A DNA stretch of 64,000 nt from Isoetes taiwanensis (Eukaryota > Streptophyta > Lycopodiopsida > Isoetales > Isoetaceae), in contig JAJEKV010000045.1 of the NCBI GenBank assembly GCA_021234155.1, positions 3,588,120-3,652,119 of the forward strand. The letters run 5' to 3'. Shown here piece by piece: positions 54,018 through 64,000 of the stretch. Under the pieces are notes generated by a model. It was not told the origin of the DNA, did not search any database, and saw nothing but the letters and a program-made list of their open reading frames with translations. Position 1 is the stretch's first letter, and every line of letters starts with the position of its first letter. A program made the translations under genes and the position numbers.

Positions 54018-55050
54018 GAGCGCCAAAAGCCCAGACCAGAGCTGCAAGAAGTAAATCGGTCACATTACGTCCTAATAAACTTGGCCATTTCTTTTCTTTC
54101 AAGAATTGCGCAAATCTGTCTTTTAACAGCCATTTGAAAAAGAAATTATTACAAAAACAAAGTTCGTTTGAAAAATAAATTATTACAAAAACAAAGTTCG
54201 TTTATATGCTACAAGAAATTTGGCCACAATAAATTTATCGCAGCGGACAAGGCCACCGTGAGCATTTCTCTTCCCGACTCCCCTCTATTGCAAGAGGTTT
54301 AATAGTGGGTGTTGCAAGCATTTACCTCTACGAGACTGACTAAATGTTGTTTGATACAAATGAATGCAGATCAAATTATTTTTGTCATGGCTGAGGGGTT
54401 AATGACTTCTATAAACTTAAATTCCTTAAGCATATCGTTCTTTGAATTTTGTCGATGACACCTTTAATAGCCCTACTAATGCTACAAATTTGCAAAGAAA
54501 GGGTTTCAAAACCGCAAACATAAATCAAAAATCATAAAGAACAAGGAATCATTGGACAAGAGCACAAAACAAGAGATTAGTGAACAAAAGCACTGCCATC
54601 CATGGCGAAGGAAAATGGCAGCTCGAATGGGAAGCTCTGTCAGCTATTGAAAAGTCGGGTGGGAATGGGAAGCTCAAATGGGAATGGAATGGAAAGCTTT
54701 GTCGGCTATGGCAAAGGAAAATGACAGCTCGAATTAATGGCGATATGGCAGCACTATAAGCGGTGCCACTAGACACCCATAAACCAAAAATACCTAAAGT
54801 AAACCCATAAACCAAAAATACCTAAAGTAAACATATAGAAAATATTCTAGGAATTTCCCCCAAATGACGGTTTATAGTACCTTAAATCATGGGTCTTGGG
54901 ATTTATTACGATCGCACCATTCTGCCCAACCATAATCTTGAAGATTATCACAATTATTTTCAAATTACTCTAATAATGGTGTTAAAGTGACAAGTATTGC
55001 CTGAGCATTTGATCTAGTGGCACACACTAGTCCTAGAACAAATATGTCCT
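54018..55050. other. 5' flank of the HGSNAT-like gene with small tandem duplications
   Basis: aaattattacaaaaacaaagttcgttt occurs twice (about 54143-54205). cataaaccaaaaatacctaaagtaaac occurs twice (about 54776-54833, period 29). A near-repeat of gggaatgggaagctc... lies at 54620-54730. The promoter of the HGSNAT-like gene should lie in the left part; no clear TATA box was chosen. Confidence 0.45.
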
Positions 55051-55062
55051 AATTTCGAGGCC

Positions 55063-56250
55063 ACTCAAAGTTGCATTGAGCGTAAGGTTGGGGGCAAGCC
55101 TCAATAAAACAATGTTGGCATGGTGTGCGTGTCATATGTCCAATCAAATGCTGTCAAAAGTAACGTTGGTATGGTGTGTATGTCATATGTCCAATCAAAT
55201 GTTGTCAATATGGCATGAGGACTCAAAGTTGCATCGAGCGTAAGGTTGAGGGTAAGCCTCAACAAAGTAATATTAGTATGGTGTGTGTGTCATATGTCCA
55301 ATCAGATGTTGTCAAAAGTAGTGTTGGCATGGTGTGCGTCATATATCCAATCAAATGTTGTCAATATAGCATGAGGTTGAAATTGCTTTTGCTGCCAATG
55401 TAGCACGAGGTTAAAATTGCTTCTATTGCTTCTTCTTCTTGCTTACGTTCGTCCACTAATTTGTATGATCCCATAACTTTTTCTTGCCCCTACTCTCCTA
55501 TGTTGTACCCTTCCTAGTCTATTCCAGTTGTATGCTTCAACAAAGTAATGTTGGTGTGGTGTTGCTTCATATGTCCAATCAGATGCTGCCAATATGGCAT
55601 GAGGTTGAAATTGTTTCTATTGCTTCTTCTTCTTTTCACTTATGTCTGTCCACTAATTTGTATTGTGCCATAACTTTTTGTTGATCCTATTCAAGGGAGG
55701 TCCATATGATACTGGCCATACAACACTAGTGAGTGACCTTTAGGGAGTTTATTTTTATGAAAATACACATATATGTCATACACAAGTATGGTTTTTGTGC
55801 ATTTCATACCATACAAAGTCGTGAAAGGAAAGTTGACGGGAGGAGAATAAATTATACATGTATAGGAGGGCTTAGGTGCATCCCCTGAGATCCTACTCTC
55901 CTACGTTGCACCCTTCCTAGCCTATTCCAGCCACATTGCTCCAATAAAGTAGTGTTGGTATGGCGTGTGCTTTGTATATCCAATTAGATGCCTGTCAATA
56001 CGGCATAAGGTTGAAATTGCTTCTGCTGCCAATGTGGCATGAGGTTAAAATTGCTTCTTCTTGTTTATGTCCATCCACTACTTTGTACTGTGCCATAACT
56101 TTTTGTTGCCCCTGCTCTCCTACATTGCACCCATCCTAGTCTATTCCCGCCGCATTGCTTCATGCGAGGCTCAAAATCCAACTTGCTTTATGTCTTTCTA
56201 GCATGGAGCCTTGCAAGCTAGTGGTGTTGCTATCAATGTGGCATGAGGTT
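55063..56250. repeat. Degenerate higher-order tandem repeats
   Basis: Phrases recur four to six times: caaagttgcat(t/c)gagcgtaagg (55063, 55225); ttgg(c/t)atggtgtg(c/t) with catatgtccaatca(a/g)atg (55112, 55165, 55275, 55325, 55550, 55950); caatatggcatgaggttgaaattgcttct; and tccactaatttgtac..cataactttttgttgcccct with ctctcctac.ttgcacccttcctagtctattcc (55450, 55645, 55890, 56070). Unit length varies about 55-260 bases. Probably a decayed minisatellite/satellite. Confidence 0.75.
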
Positions 56251-59131
56251 AAAAGTGTGCTTGAGACTTTGGTCTAGTTGTCAAAAGCATGGATGACAGA
56301 TTGGGAATGGTAGATCTTTAAGAGGAATAGGTTTTGGAGGATTTTGGCAGAAATGCAAGTTGGTGAACTACTTGTTTCGGGGAGGAAGGTTCAAATTCTC
56401 AATCCAAATCTCTAAACTCAAGGCATATGCTTGTGTCCTCTTTTTTCTAGTGTAAATCTCTTGAATCCCTTTTTTTAGTGTATAATAATTTTGATGGTGG
56501 CCTAGTTTAGTCGCTGAAGGTGCCATGTGAGGCGTCGTCTGCTATTTCTGTGCATATTTCTCTCGTCAAGTTTCAGGTTCAGATGCTTTTTGGTGCATTG
56601 AAAAGTTGGGATTGTAAGCCTTCTGTTGGTAGTATTAGATAGTTTTAACATTGGAATCATTGTAGAATTTGAGGTTTTCCATTTCGACCTCTATGCTTAA
56701 CCTTGGTATGTCCTCCTTGTTGTCATTTCTTCTGCCAATTTTGCTTCCATGGCACTAGGATAACCTTCTATTGCCCTCTCTTCTGTGAATTCTATCCCTC
56801 CTATGCAATCTGATGTTTCTGTAATTCCTCCTGCTTTGCCTTCTAACTCATGTATTAATCCTCTTGCTTTCGCACATTCGTCTGCTAATGCATCTACTAA
56901 TTTGCAACAATCCCCCCCATCTCGGTGCTTGCACATTTGTCGAAACTACAAGTCCTTGTCCTCCTATACATTCTAGTCCATATGCTATCCATTTTCTTTC
57001 TATCTTTGTTGGAATCTGACTTCTACTCCTTCCTCTTCTCGGATCTTCTGCCTTCACTTGCTCCTTCTCCTTGGACCTCTAGTGATACGGTTGTTCGCGT
57101 GTCATGTGCATGCTTTAATGATTAGGTAAATGGTGTATGCTTTGCTCGTGTCAAGGCTGCATATCTGAAAGACAAGATGCAGAGGATAAGATGGGCATTC
57201 AACATCCTTTGGAGAATGTCTTTTACGAGACTCATAAGTGTTCTAATGCTTTTGCCCAGGGGGGGACTTCCTATTGTTGAGATTGATCAGGGTATGCATC
57301 TACAAGTGTATTCAAAATCTTGTTTCTCATGTTGTTGTATACCATTTAACTGGTCACTTTCTCAAGCTTAGAAGGATAAGCTTTTGGTTAAAGAAGCATT
57401 AGGGGCATTATCAAACCTGCAGCGTGGGAGATAAGTGAAGGGCAAAGAAAATCAATGACGGGTAAAAGATTCCACGAAATCCATTAGTGTCATGACCCTA
57501 TGCTGATGGAGGGCTTTTAGTGCGTGAAAATGCCTCCCTAAATGCATGTACCTAGTGTCTCAACGCCTGAAATGCGAAGCAGGTATACTGCTGACGTGCG
57601 AATAAGATCATAGCGATGTCTCGAGGCATTAACATGAGGCGCCTATAGATAACATGCCGCCAACGCATAGAAACTTTGGGATGGAGTAACTTATCCCAAA
57701 GCCAATGCGATGTAGGAACACAATTGGGTTGTGAGGATGTACCACTTATTTATTAGTGGGGCCGGGTTGTGGAGCTAAGAGGATGCGATATATAACCCGA
57801 CAAAATACTTGCCTATATGAACATCCTTGTGACAACTCAAAGTGAGTCTTTTTGTGAACCTAGCCTCCATCACAAGGAATCACGGCTACGGCGTCATGTC
57901 ATGTCAAGACCAAGAAGTCTATCATGTCAAGACCACCAGCCCATTTTGAAGGGATGCATTTGGACCAAACCACCACCTTAACTACAATACCCTCCTCGGT
58001 GCCAACCTATGTGAAGCTCAATTGTTGCAATGAATTCATGTACTTTGACTTGTGGGGCTAGCAATATTAAAGCCATATAGACATGGGCACCGTTGAAGGG
58101 TTTTTAGAGAAAACCTTTAATAGGCTTGCTGACAAGTGAAAGTTTTGATGGCCCATTTGTACGTCGATTATCGCATCAAACTTGTAACAAATATATTATT
58201 CCATTTCACAGCAAAAGATGCAGTTTCCTTCGTAATAGTGGATCAGAACTTTGAAGGAAATGGTGGATCTAGACTGCAAATGGTGGATCAGCACTCTGAA
58301 GGAAAAAATATGCAGTTTATATACATGATAGATAAATTTGAGGAACATAAGAAAAGGAATAGAATGAAAATTTACCTCAAACAAAAATAAAACGTTGATG
58401 ATGGCCCATTTGTTGATGTTTAATAGAGCAGCCTAAACTTATCTTGCTCCAATTTGTAGCAAAATAAGTAGTTGCCTTAGGCATAATCGATGTTACTTAG
58501 AAATCAAACCACATTCATACAGCAATGCCACGGAGAAGCAGAAATTTCTAGAAACTAAACGTTTCCTAAACTGCATGTATATCTAATTGTTGCAGACATC
58601 TGAGCCATTGAAAATGAGAAGCATTTGATACATAAGCTTATGGATTGAACCTAAAGCTATTCATACCTTTGGCTCTGCTAACTCTTTTTACTCTTTCTTC
58701 AATGCCAAACTTGACTCCCTCTCCTCATAATCTTGCTACCTTGCTGGCCTTTTCTGATACTCTATTGAACTCCTTCTTTGCCACTATTTTCTCAACTCTA
58801 ATTCTTCATCTTGTAGGGGTTTTTGTTGGCTATATCATTTTCCAGGTGTTGGTCAGGTATGGCATGGGAGTTTTTTATTGGGGTCGTGGCTGGAATTTTT
58901 TGTACTTGGAGTTTTCTTACTCGTTGTAAGAAAAGACATCTGCCTCTGTGATACCTCCATAGTCAATCGAATTTGTCTGCTTAACTTGCATCTTATCTAT
59001 CTGCCTTTTCCTCCTTAGGAAAGGTTGGAGTTGTATGAATTTTGCTTCACTACTTCCTGCTATGATTAGAACTATGTACTGTTTCTCTTGATTAATGGAA
59101 AAATCTACTCTTACTCTCTCTCAAAAAAAAA
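56251..59131 (+). mobile_element. Probable L1-type LINE remnant ending in poly(A)
   Basis: The segment is T-rich and Ser/Pro-coding in shifting frames. A piece near 57126-57290 reads VNGVCFARVKAAYLKDKMQRIRW in one frame. The right end reads CTTGATTAATGGAAAAATC, CTCTCTC and a 10-base A run at about 59121-59131, typical of plant L1-like 3' ends. No RT core was recognised between, so the left limit is arbitrary. Confidence 0.3.
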
Positions 59132-59164
59132 AGAAGGGGGCGCTATTGAAGATGTTGGCAGTGG

Positions 59165-59215
59165 CTCCTCCTCCTCCTCCTCCTCCTCCTCCTCCTCCTC
59201 CTCCTCCTCCTCCTC
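59165..59215. repeat. (CTC)n microsatellite
   Basis: About 17 CTC/CCT units. The poly-Pro and poly-Glu frames across it are by-products. Confidence 0.95.
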
Positions 59216-61500
59216 ATCTGACCAAAACATCATTGCATGGATCGAGGAATAAAGGGCATATATGCTTATCCAATAGCTCTCGATGCCCGGAGTCACCCCC
59301 GTGTGAATATGCACCCAAACCAAAGGGGGTTTCAGGGGGATTTAATTAAAGTTGTAAGAAGTAATGGTTTGTGTAAAAAAAAAAAAATTTGCCCCTTCGG
59401 GGCCTTAAAAAGGTATTGTACATATCGTAAAGAGAAATATCTAGTGTGAAAAAAGAGAAGAAAAAAATAGTCTAGAATAATAACACTCCCATGAATATAA
59501 TAAGGCGCAGGTGTTTACATGACGGACGCACTAACATATACTAACTAAGTACATTAGCCATCATGCCGTAATAAAAAAAAAAATATAATAAGCAAATAAA
59601 GGTTATACTTTATCCTCAATTGTTTTGGGGATGTGTGGCTATGTTGCACACTGATTTTGTGCATGTTTATGTTCAAGTGTTAGAGCTTTTTGCTCGTGTC
59701 CTTGAGCGTCTTTCTTTTAATGATCATCTTCTTTGAGCGAGGGTTCTATTGTCTAACATGCCCAGGGATGAATTTGAAAATGGCCAAAATGACAGGGAGG
59801 TGGGTCGACTAGACTCACAAAGAACATGGCATTTCCCCTGTTCCATGTCAGGCAACATCCTCTGGTAACAATTTCGTTTAAAGTAATAAAAAGTGAGGTA
59901 ACTGACCAATAGCTTCTTGTATTCACATGAAAGAATAGAATAGAATAGAACCGGTGTATAACATATTCAGTTAGTGTCCAGATAAAGATGCCCCTTTGTA
60001 CTGCAATAACTTGTGTCCAGAAAATAAAGCCATACCAATGGTACTACCCACTATCGTAATGCGTGTGTCAATATTTTTGCCACATCGGAGAAGAGACAAT
60101 TGAATGAATCAAAGGCATAAAGTCTTCTATGTTCATCCTTTGTTTACGCGTCTGGGACAATAACTTCAAGTTTGTTCATAATGAAGTTAACCTTTTTACG
60201 AGAGATTTTGCACAATATCTAATAATTGATAGAGTGACTATAAGGATGTCGGATGTATTACCTCACAAAATTTATTTTCAAAGCGAGGAGTCTCTTTGCT
60301 TAGTATAGGCTTATGAACCCATTCTTGGTACTTCTCGGCCGGGTGGCCCATCTAAAAAACACACTTGGTATCTGTGAAAAGTTGGTTTGCAACATGGTTT
60401 GGTAAGTGTTGTTCTAAATTGGCATAAAATTTACGAAAGGCGAGGGGTTTATTTGGTCGACATGGAAACACAATGGGTGCCACTATCCACTTCACGTGGA
60501 GGTCACATCAAAAGATAGCATCAATGTAGACAAAAGTTATCAACATAGATTGTTAAAGACAATCTTAAATATCTTGCTTTGAGTTTAGGCTTTTACTGTT
60601 GTCTTCTTCTAAAATACCAACATAAAAGTGCTCCAGCATTTTCAAAGCAGTTGCTATGGGCATGGTCGATTGATTATCCAACCCCTTCATTAATTGGCCT
60701 ACATCTTGACTATCAAGGTTGTTCTTGAATCAAGTTTGGCAAACAATTTGAATGAAGAAAGTTGGGCGAAGAGGTGATTCCTATGGAAGGAGCAATGGCG
60801 ATCTATAAGCCTCAAGCGATCAACACAAAGATGTGCCTAACCTTGGTGCTGGAATTACTCAAGGTAATGGATCTGCAGAATGCTTCAAATGCGACTTCCT
60901 TTCAAAATGGTTCGCGCATTCAAAGGTTGAATTGAATTCCCTCGTAATTTGGATTACGAGCCCCACGATTGGGAGATTCAAAACCCGGCGTTGCATCAAA
61001 GCGGGGACAATCCTACTAAAAGGGAACCCGATTTGGGTATGTCAACCCGAGATTGGACTCTCTTTGAAGAAAAAACAAGGTTTAAAATGGCGCTTATTTT
61101 AAGAAGTGCGTTTGAAAGATCTTTATAAAAATTGGAAACTTGAAAAAAATGGACAAAATAGGAACAAAATAAATTGTTGAGCAAATAGCATTGAAATACC
61201 CCAAAAAAAGCAACATTTTTTTAAGCCTTTTCAATTTTAAAAAGGGCAAAAAAAAAAAAACTTGTTTGAGGAGAGAGATATTAAATTTAAAACTCATTAA
61301 GTATTTGTTGTTGAAAATAGAAGGAAATATAATTTGTCTTTTTGCAAGCTTAATATAAGTACTAAGAAAATCAAACATAGAAAAGAAAAGAGTGTGAAAT
61401 CATAAATCAAAAAACGAATTGTTCTAATTAAGCATTGTTAAAGAGACAAAGTTTTCAGTTGAAAAATCTTCATCAAAATATATTGAAATTCTTAGCACCT
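59216..61500. other. Stretch without recognisable gene
   Basis: AT-rich, A runs near 59376-59388, 59572-59582 and 61248-61260. A short (GAATA)n tract lies at 59930-59950. No coding-like frame. Confidence 0.4.
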
Positions 61501-61515
61501 AGATTACAATGAAAG

Positions 61516-61752
61516 TTAATTTAAAATCTTTATGCGTATAAATTTACGGGGAGGTGGCTCTTCGGTCCACGGGACTCTCGTTCCCCTTAGGATATGTCTC
61601 TTGCGAGGTTTTAATAGCAGAGACGCCCCTTCTGATTCCAATGGTACAGGTACAGGCTGTTTCTCTGCCTCAGGCACCACAGGCTCCAGATCGACAAACT
61701 CCACCTCCTCATCTCTTCTTCCCGTAAGTAAGAGGTTTGGATTTACAGCCAT
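61516..61752 (-). CDS. Unrecognised acidic/proline-rich open frame, possible gene piece
   Basis: 78 codons from ATG: MAVNPNLLLTGRRDEEVEFV, DLEPVVPEAEKQPVPVPLE, then a basic half KPRKRHILRGTRVPWTEEPP. Composition looks like real protein (acidic then basic, few Leu/Ser artefacts), but I recognise no family. The opposite strand is also open (61532-61969). The last codons overlap a CCGTAAATTTATACGC near-palindrome like those at 62.3 and 63.5 kb. Confidence 0.25.
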   Translation of the reverse strand: MAVNPNLLLTGRRDEEVEFVDLEPVVPEAEKQPVPVPLESEGASLLLKPRKRHILRGTRVPWTEEPPPRKFIRIKILN

Positions 61753-62278
61753 ATGTGCCTTTCACATCGCCAGCGCAGTTTTTGCTCCCGGTTCCTCGTT
61801 TTCATCGGGGAAAGGATTCACAAGAGCTTATCACGGTCACGATGAAACTTATTTTAAAAATTTGGTCGCGTCGGCGGAGACAACATTGCGCCCTTGCTTA
61901 AGGCGCAAGAAAATAATTGCTGAGCACGAAAATGCATCTAGAATCGGTCTCGGGCGAGAAAACCACTAAATTAAATTATTAATTAACCGTTGTGGCTTCG
62001 ATAATGAGATACCGGCTCCGGCTCGTTGTGGGTCTCTCAATTTTGTAGAACAGTAGGAAGCGAAAGGCGTTGCGGTGGAGTCTTTTCATTCTGCGTGTTG
62101 AAATGAACCATGGTTTTTGGTTTTAGTATTTGCGTAAAACCAATATGGAAATGTTCAAAGCAACTTACTAAGCGGACCACCACCATGTCCTTTGACATTT
62201 GTTTTTAGCACCAAACAAAAAGCAATTAAACATTGGCGAAAGAAAAGCGAACAAAATAAGTTAGTTAAGTGGTGTGGC

Positions 62279-62346
62279 GGTATAAATTTATACCACCATT
62301 GCCTTCTTTACGTATAAATTTATACCACAGCGTGGTATAAATTTAT
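62279..62346. repeat. Three palindromic TATAAATTTATA motifs
   Basis: GGTATAAATTTATACC at 62279-62294 (perfect 16-base palindrome), CGTATAAATTTATACC at 62311-62326 and GGTATAAATTTAT at 62334-62346. Same motif as the array at 63442-63647. Confidence 0.9.
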
Positions 62347-62515
62347 CTACGTCGTGTTAAAGTAAAAGAAAAGCAAGAAATTCAAAGCTTACCACATCAC
62401 GGGTTTTGAAGCCAGCGCGTTGAGGCGACTCCCAATGGCTTTAGCACCAGATCGCATCGTCTGCGGTCGAATGAAAAATGATGACCCTCCGGTTTTCCGG
62501 ATGTCGTGACTTCTT

Positions 62516-63005
62516 TTAGGCCATCAAGAAAGAAGCGGACTTTGCGTGAGTAAAAGCCTCCTCGTCAAAAGTGCTATCCTTGATTTTAAAGCCATAAGGA
62601 ATATCGCAATGCATAGCGTAAAAGTTTTGTTTGTCTAAAAGAGTCCCGACCCTGATGCGATCACAACTGAACAACAATCTTTGGGCGTCGACCAAATGTA
62701 GTAAATCTCGTAAGTAGTGTCAAAGCGCTAGTGTTGACTTGCTTTCCTTGCTCAATTGCTTTCGGTCTGCCTCTCCTCCTTGGCCCTCTGAACCGGGTTT
62801 AAAAATCTGTTGCTAGGCCTTTCTTCTTAATGCAAAAGAAAAGCGTGAGACAAGCATACGAAAACAAAAAGTATTTCTACGTACAACTTACCCGCCACTT
62901 GAAGTTAACAGCGTGCTCTCGATAATAGTATCGTAGTAGAGATTGGATATAAAGCCTTGCACTCCAGTCCTCCTCGGGTTTAGTTGCTTCATTAATTACA
63001 CTTTG
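62516..63005 (-). CDS. Unrecognised coding-like region, possibly spliced
   Basis: Two protein-like stretches on the minus strand. The first, about 63005-62892, reads VINEATKPEEDWSARLYIQS, LLRYYYREHAVNFKWR and ends at a perfect donor GTAAGT (62891-62886). The second, about 62706-62516, reads LVDAQRLLFSCDRIRVGTLL, DKQNFYAMHCDIPYGFKIKD, STFDEEAFTHAKSASFLMA and ends in TAA. Their regular composition and the donor site suggest exons of one gene or of a mobile element. I do not recognise the family and cannot place a start codon or the joining acceptor. Confidence 0.3.
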
Positions 63006-63441
63006 GCGGTGACAATGTCTTTCATTGCCGGAGAGGAAAAAAATGTGATCGAGACAAAATTAAGAAAAAAAAAGAACACGACATAATAAATGTGGCTTAC
63101 GTCTTAGCTTCTTTGGCCATTTTCGTCCGAGTAAATTCTTTTTGGCCACAACTTTTTCTAGAAGTCTTACAAAAATTTCTTTTGCTTTTCAAACCACAGC
63201 CAAATTTGCGTCCGAGGGTACAATGCTCATGTTTTTTTGTTTTGCCTCACCACTTTTTTTTTGGTTTTAAAGAGGAGCTAGATTGTTCTTTCAGCTCACC
63301 ATCTTGAACATACAAAATATTCTTTCTTGAAGATCCCACACACGGTGATTGGCGATCGAACACAAGTATTTTAGTGTTGAATGGCGAACAAGCGTTTGTT
63401 GTGAAGTCTACTATATTGTGCACCACGGAATACCGACCCGC

Positions 63442-63647
63442 GGTATAAATTTATCGTGACCGAGCCTACCGGTATAAATTTATCTTGCTGTTAATCGGTA
63501 TAAATTTATACCGTGCACGGTCGCGGTATAAATTATACGAGTCACGGTACCGGTATATAAATTTATCTGCGTGCTAACCGGTATAAATTTATATCTGCGT
63601 TTTGTCGCGGTATAAATTTATCTTGGCCGGACGCGGTATAAATTTAT
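63442..63647. repeat. Array of eight palindrome-centred units, period about 27.6 bases
   Basis: GGTATAAATTTAT (third copy the full palindrome GGTATAAATTTATACC) starts at 63442, 63471, 63497, 63525, 63552, 63580, 63609 and 63635, that is, intervals of 29, 26, 28, 27, 28, 29 and 26. The copies at 63525 and 63552 have small indels. The spacers of about 13-16 bases differ in sequence but are GC-rich and often end CGC or ACC before the GG. Not a gene; see findings. Confidence 0.92.
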
Positions 63648-63659
63648 CAAACAATCTGG

Positions 63660-64000
63660 TCTTCCTTTAATGCAGCATTTACAAAGTTCGATGTTAATAT
63701 ACAAACTGAGTTATGCTAAGCATACTCTGGAGACAACTAAATTAAAGCTTTTACCTTACTTGACCATCTCTAAAAGCAAGCTGGAAGTAATTGTCGTCTT
63801 GCTTCACAACCATTATGGGCTTCTTATCGAATCGTGGCGAAAGGCTGACACTTTCCGTGACACAAGCTTCCGAGTTCTTGGAGCTTGTTCTTTTGTTTTT
63901 GAAGTCCTCCCCATGCACTTGCTTGAACTCTCACGTATTCGGTGCATGAAGCCCGGATCTTGTCTATAAGACTCATTTTTAGATGCGAAGTCATTGTCGA
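63660..64000. other. Right end of window, unrecognised
   Basis: A plus-strand frame of 99 codons (63670-63969) starts MQHLQSSMLIYKLSYAKHTL. It has no recognised relatives and could be a chance frame. Confidence 0.25.

Noticed and set aside
59111-59349. Poly-Pro and poly-Glu frames
   Set aside because: Products of the (CTC)n microsatellite.
63442-63647. Palindrome array read as a CRISPR array
   Set aside because: Nuclear plant context, a core of only 13-16 bases, spacers of 13-16 bases, and no cas genes.

Overview
The window is nuclear DNA of a land plant. It has plant-type split genes with GT/AG introns, three arabinogalactan-peptide genes, an R2R3-MYB remnant, plant-type Ty1/copia and LINE retroelements, MITE-like foldbacks and a nuclear copy of an organellar trnH. 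About four-fifths is transposon-derived or unannotatable AT-rich sequence. The repeat load and the LINE type fit a fern, lycophyte, gymnosperm or basal lineage, but the sequence alone does not fix the clade.

Layout. 1-275: remnant of a chloroplast-type DnaJ (J-domain) protein. 2.7-4.1 kb: reverse-oriented poly(A)-tailed retro-sequence. 4.13-9.69 kb: one complete but frame-broken Ty1/copia element on the minus strand (LTRs, PBS, gag, protease, integrase, RT, RNase H, PPT, near-perfect TSD), followed by a possible LINE 3' end and a (TATC)n tail. 9.9-13.7 kb: unannotatable. 13.8-34.1 kb: three small intronless AG-peptide genes (13.8, 20.6 and 33.9 kb) among a MYB pseudogene (15.2 kb), an organellar trnH fragment (17.9 kb), a foldback element (19.4 kb) and LINE pieces (22.8, 24.1, 25.9-28.5 kb). 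35.2-39.2 kb: long degenerate APE-type LINE on the minus strand. 41.8-42.1 kb: second foldback of the 19.4-kb type, just upstream of an intact intronless gene for the spliceosome-disassembly G-patch protein TFIP11/NTR1 (42.6-45.2 kb). 46.5-48.9 kb: inverted repeat, duplicated block, a giant hairpin and a MITE. 48.9-54.0 kb: 13-exon minus-strand gene for an HGSNAT/NagX-like multipass membrane acyltransferase, reconstructed to 472 codons. 55-56.2 kb: degenerate tandem repeats. 56-64 kb: retro-remnants, an unrecognised coding-like region, and a regularly spaced array of a TATAAATTTATA-centred palindrome at 63.44-63.65 kb.

The genes do not form a pathway. The three AG peptides are probably local paralogues, since two share promoter sequence. 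TFIP11/NTR1 and the HGSNAT-like gene are single housekeeping-type genes. The observations most worth a second look are the 19.4/41.8-kb foldback family (constant loop and internal modules, unrelated arms), the palindrome array near the right end, the LINE family whose copies each end in a different microsatellite, and the concentration of copia sequence discrepancies at CHG triplets while intact genes are clean.
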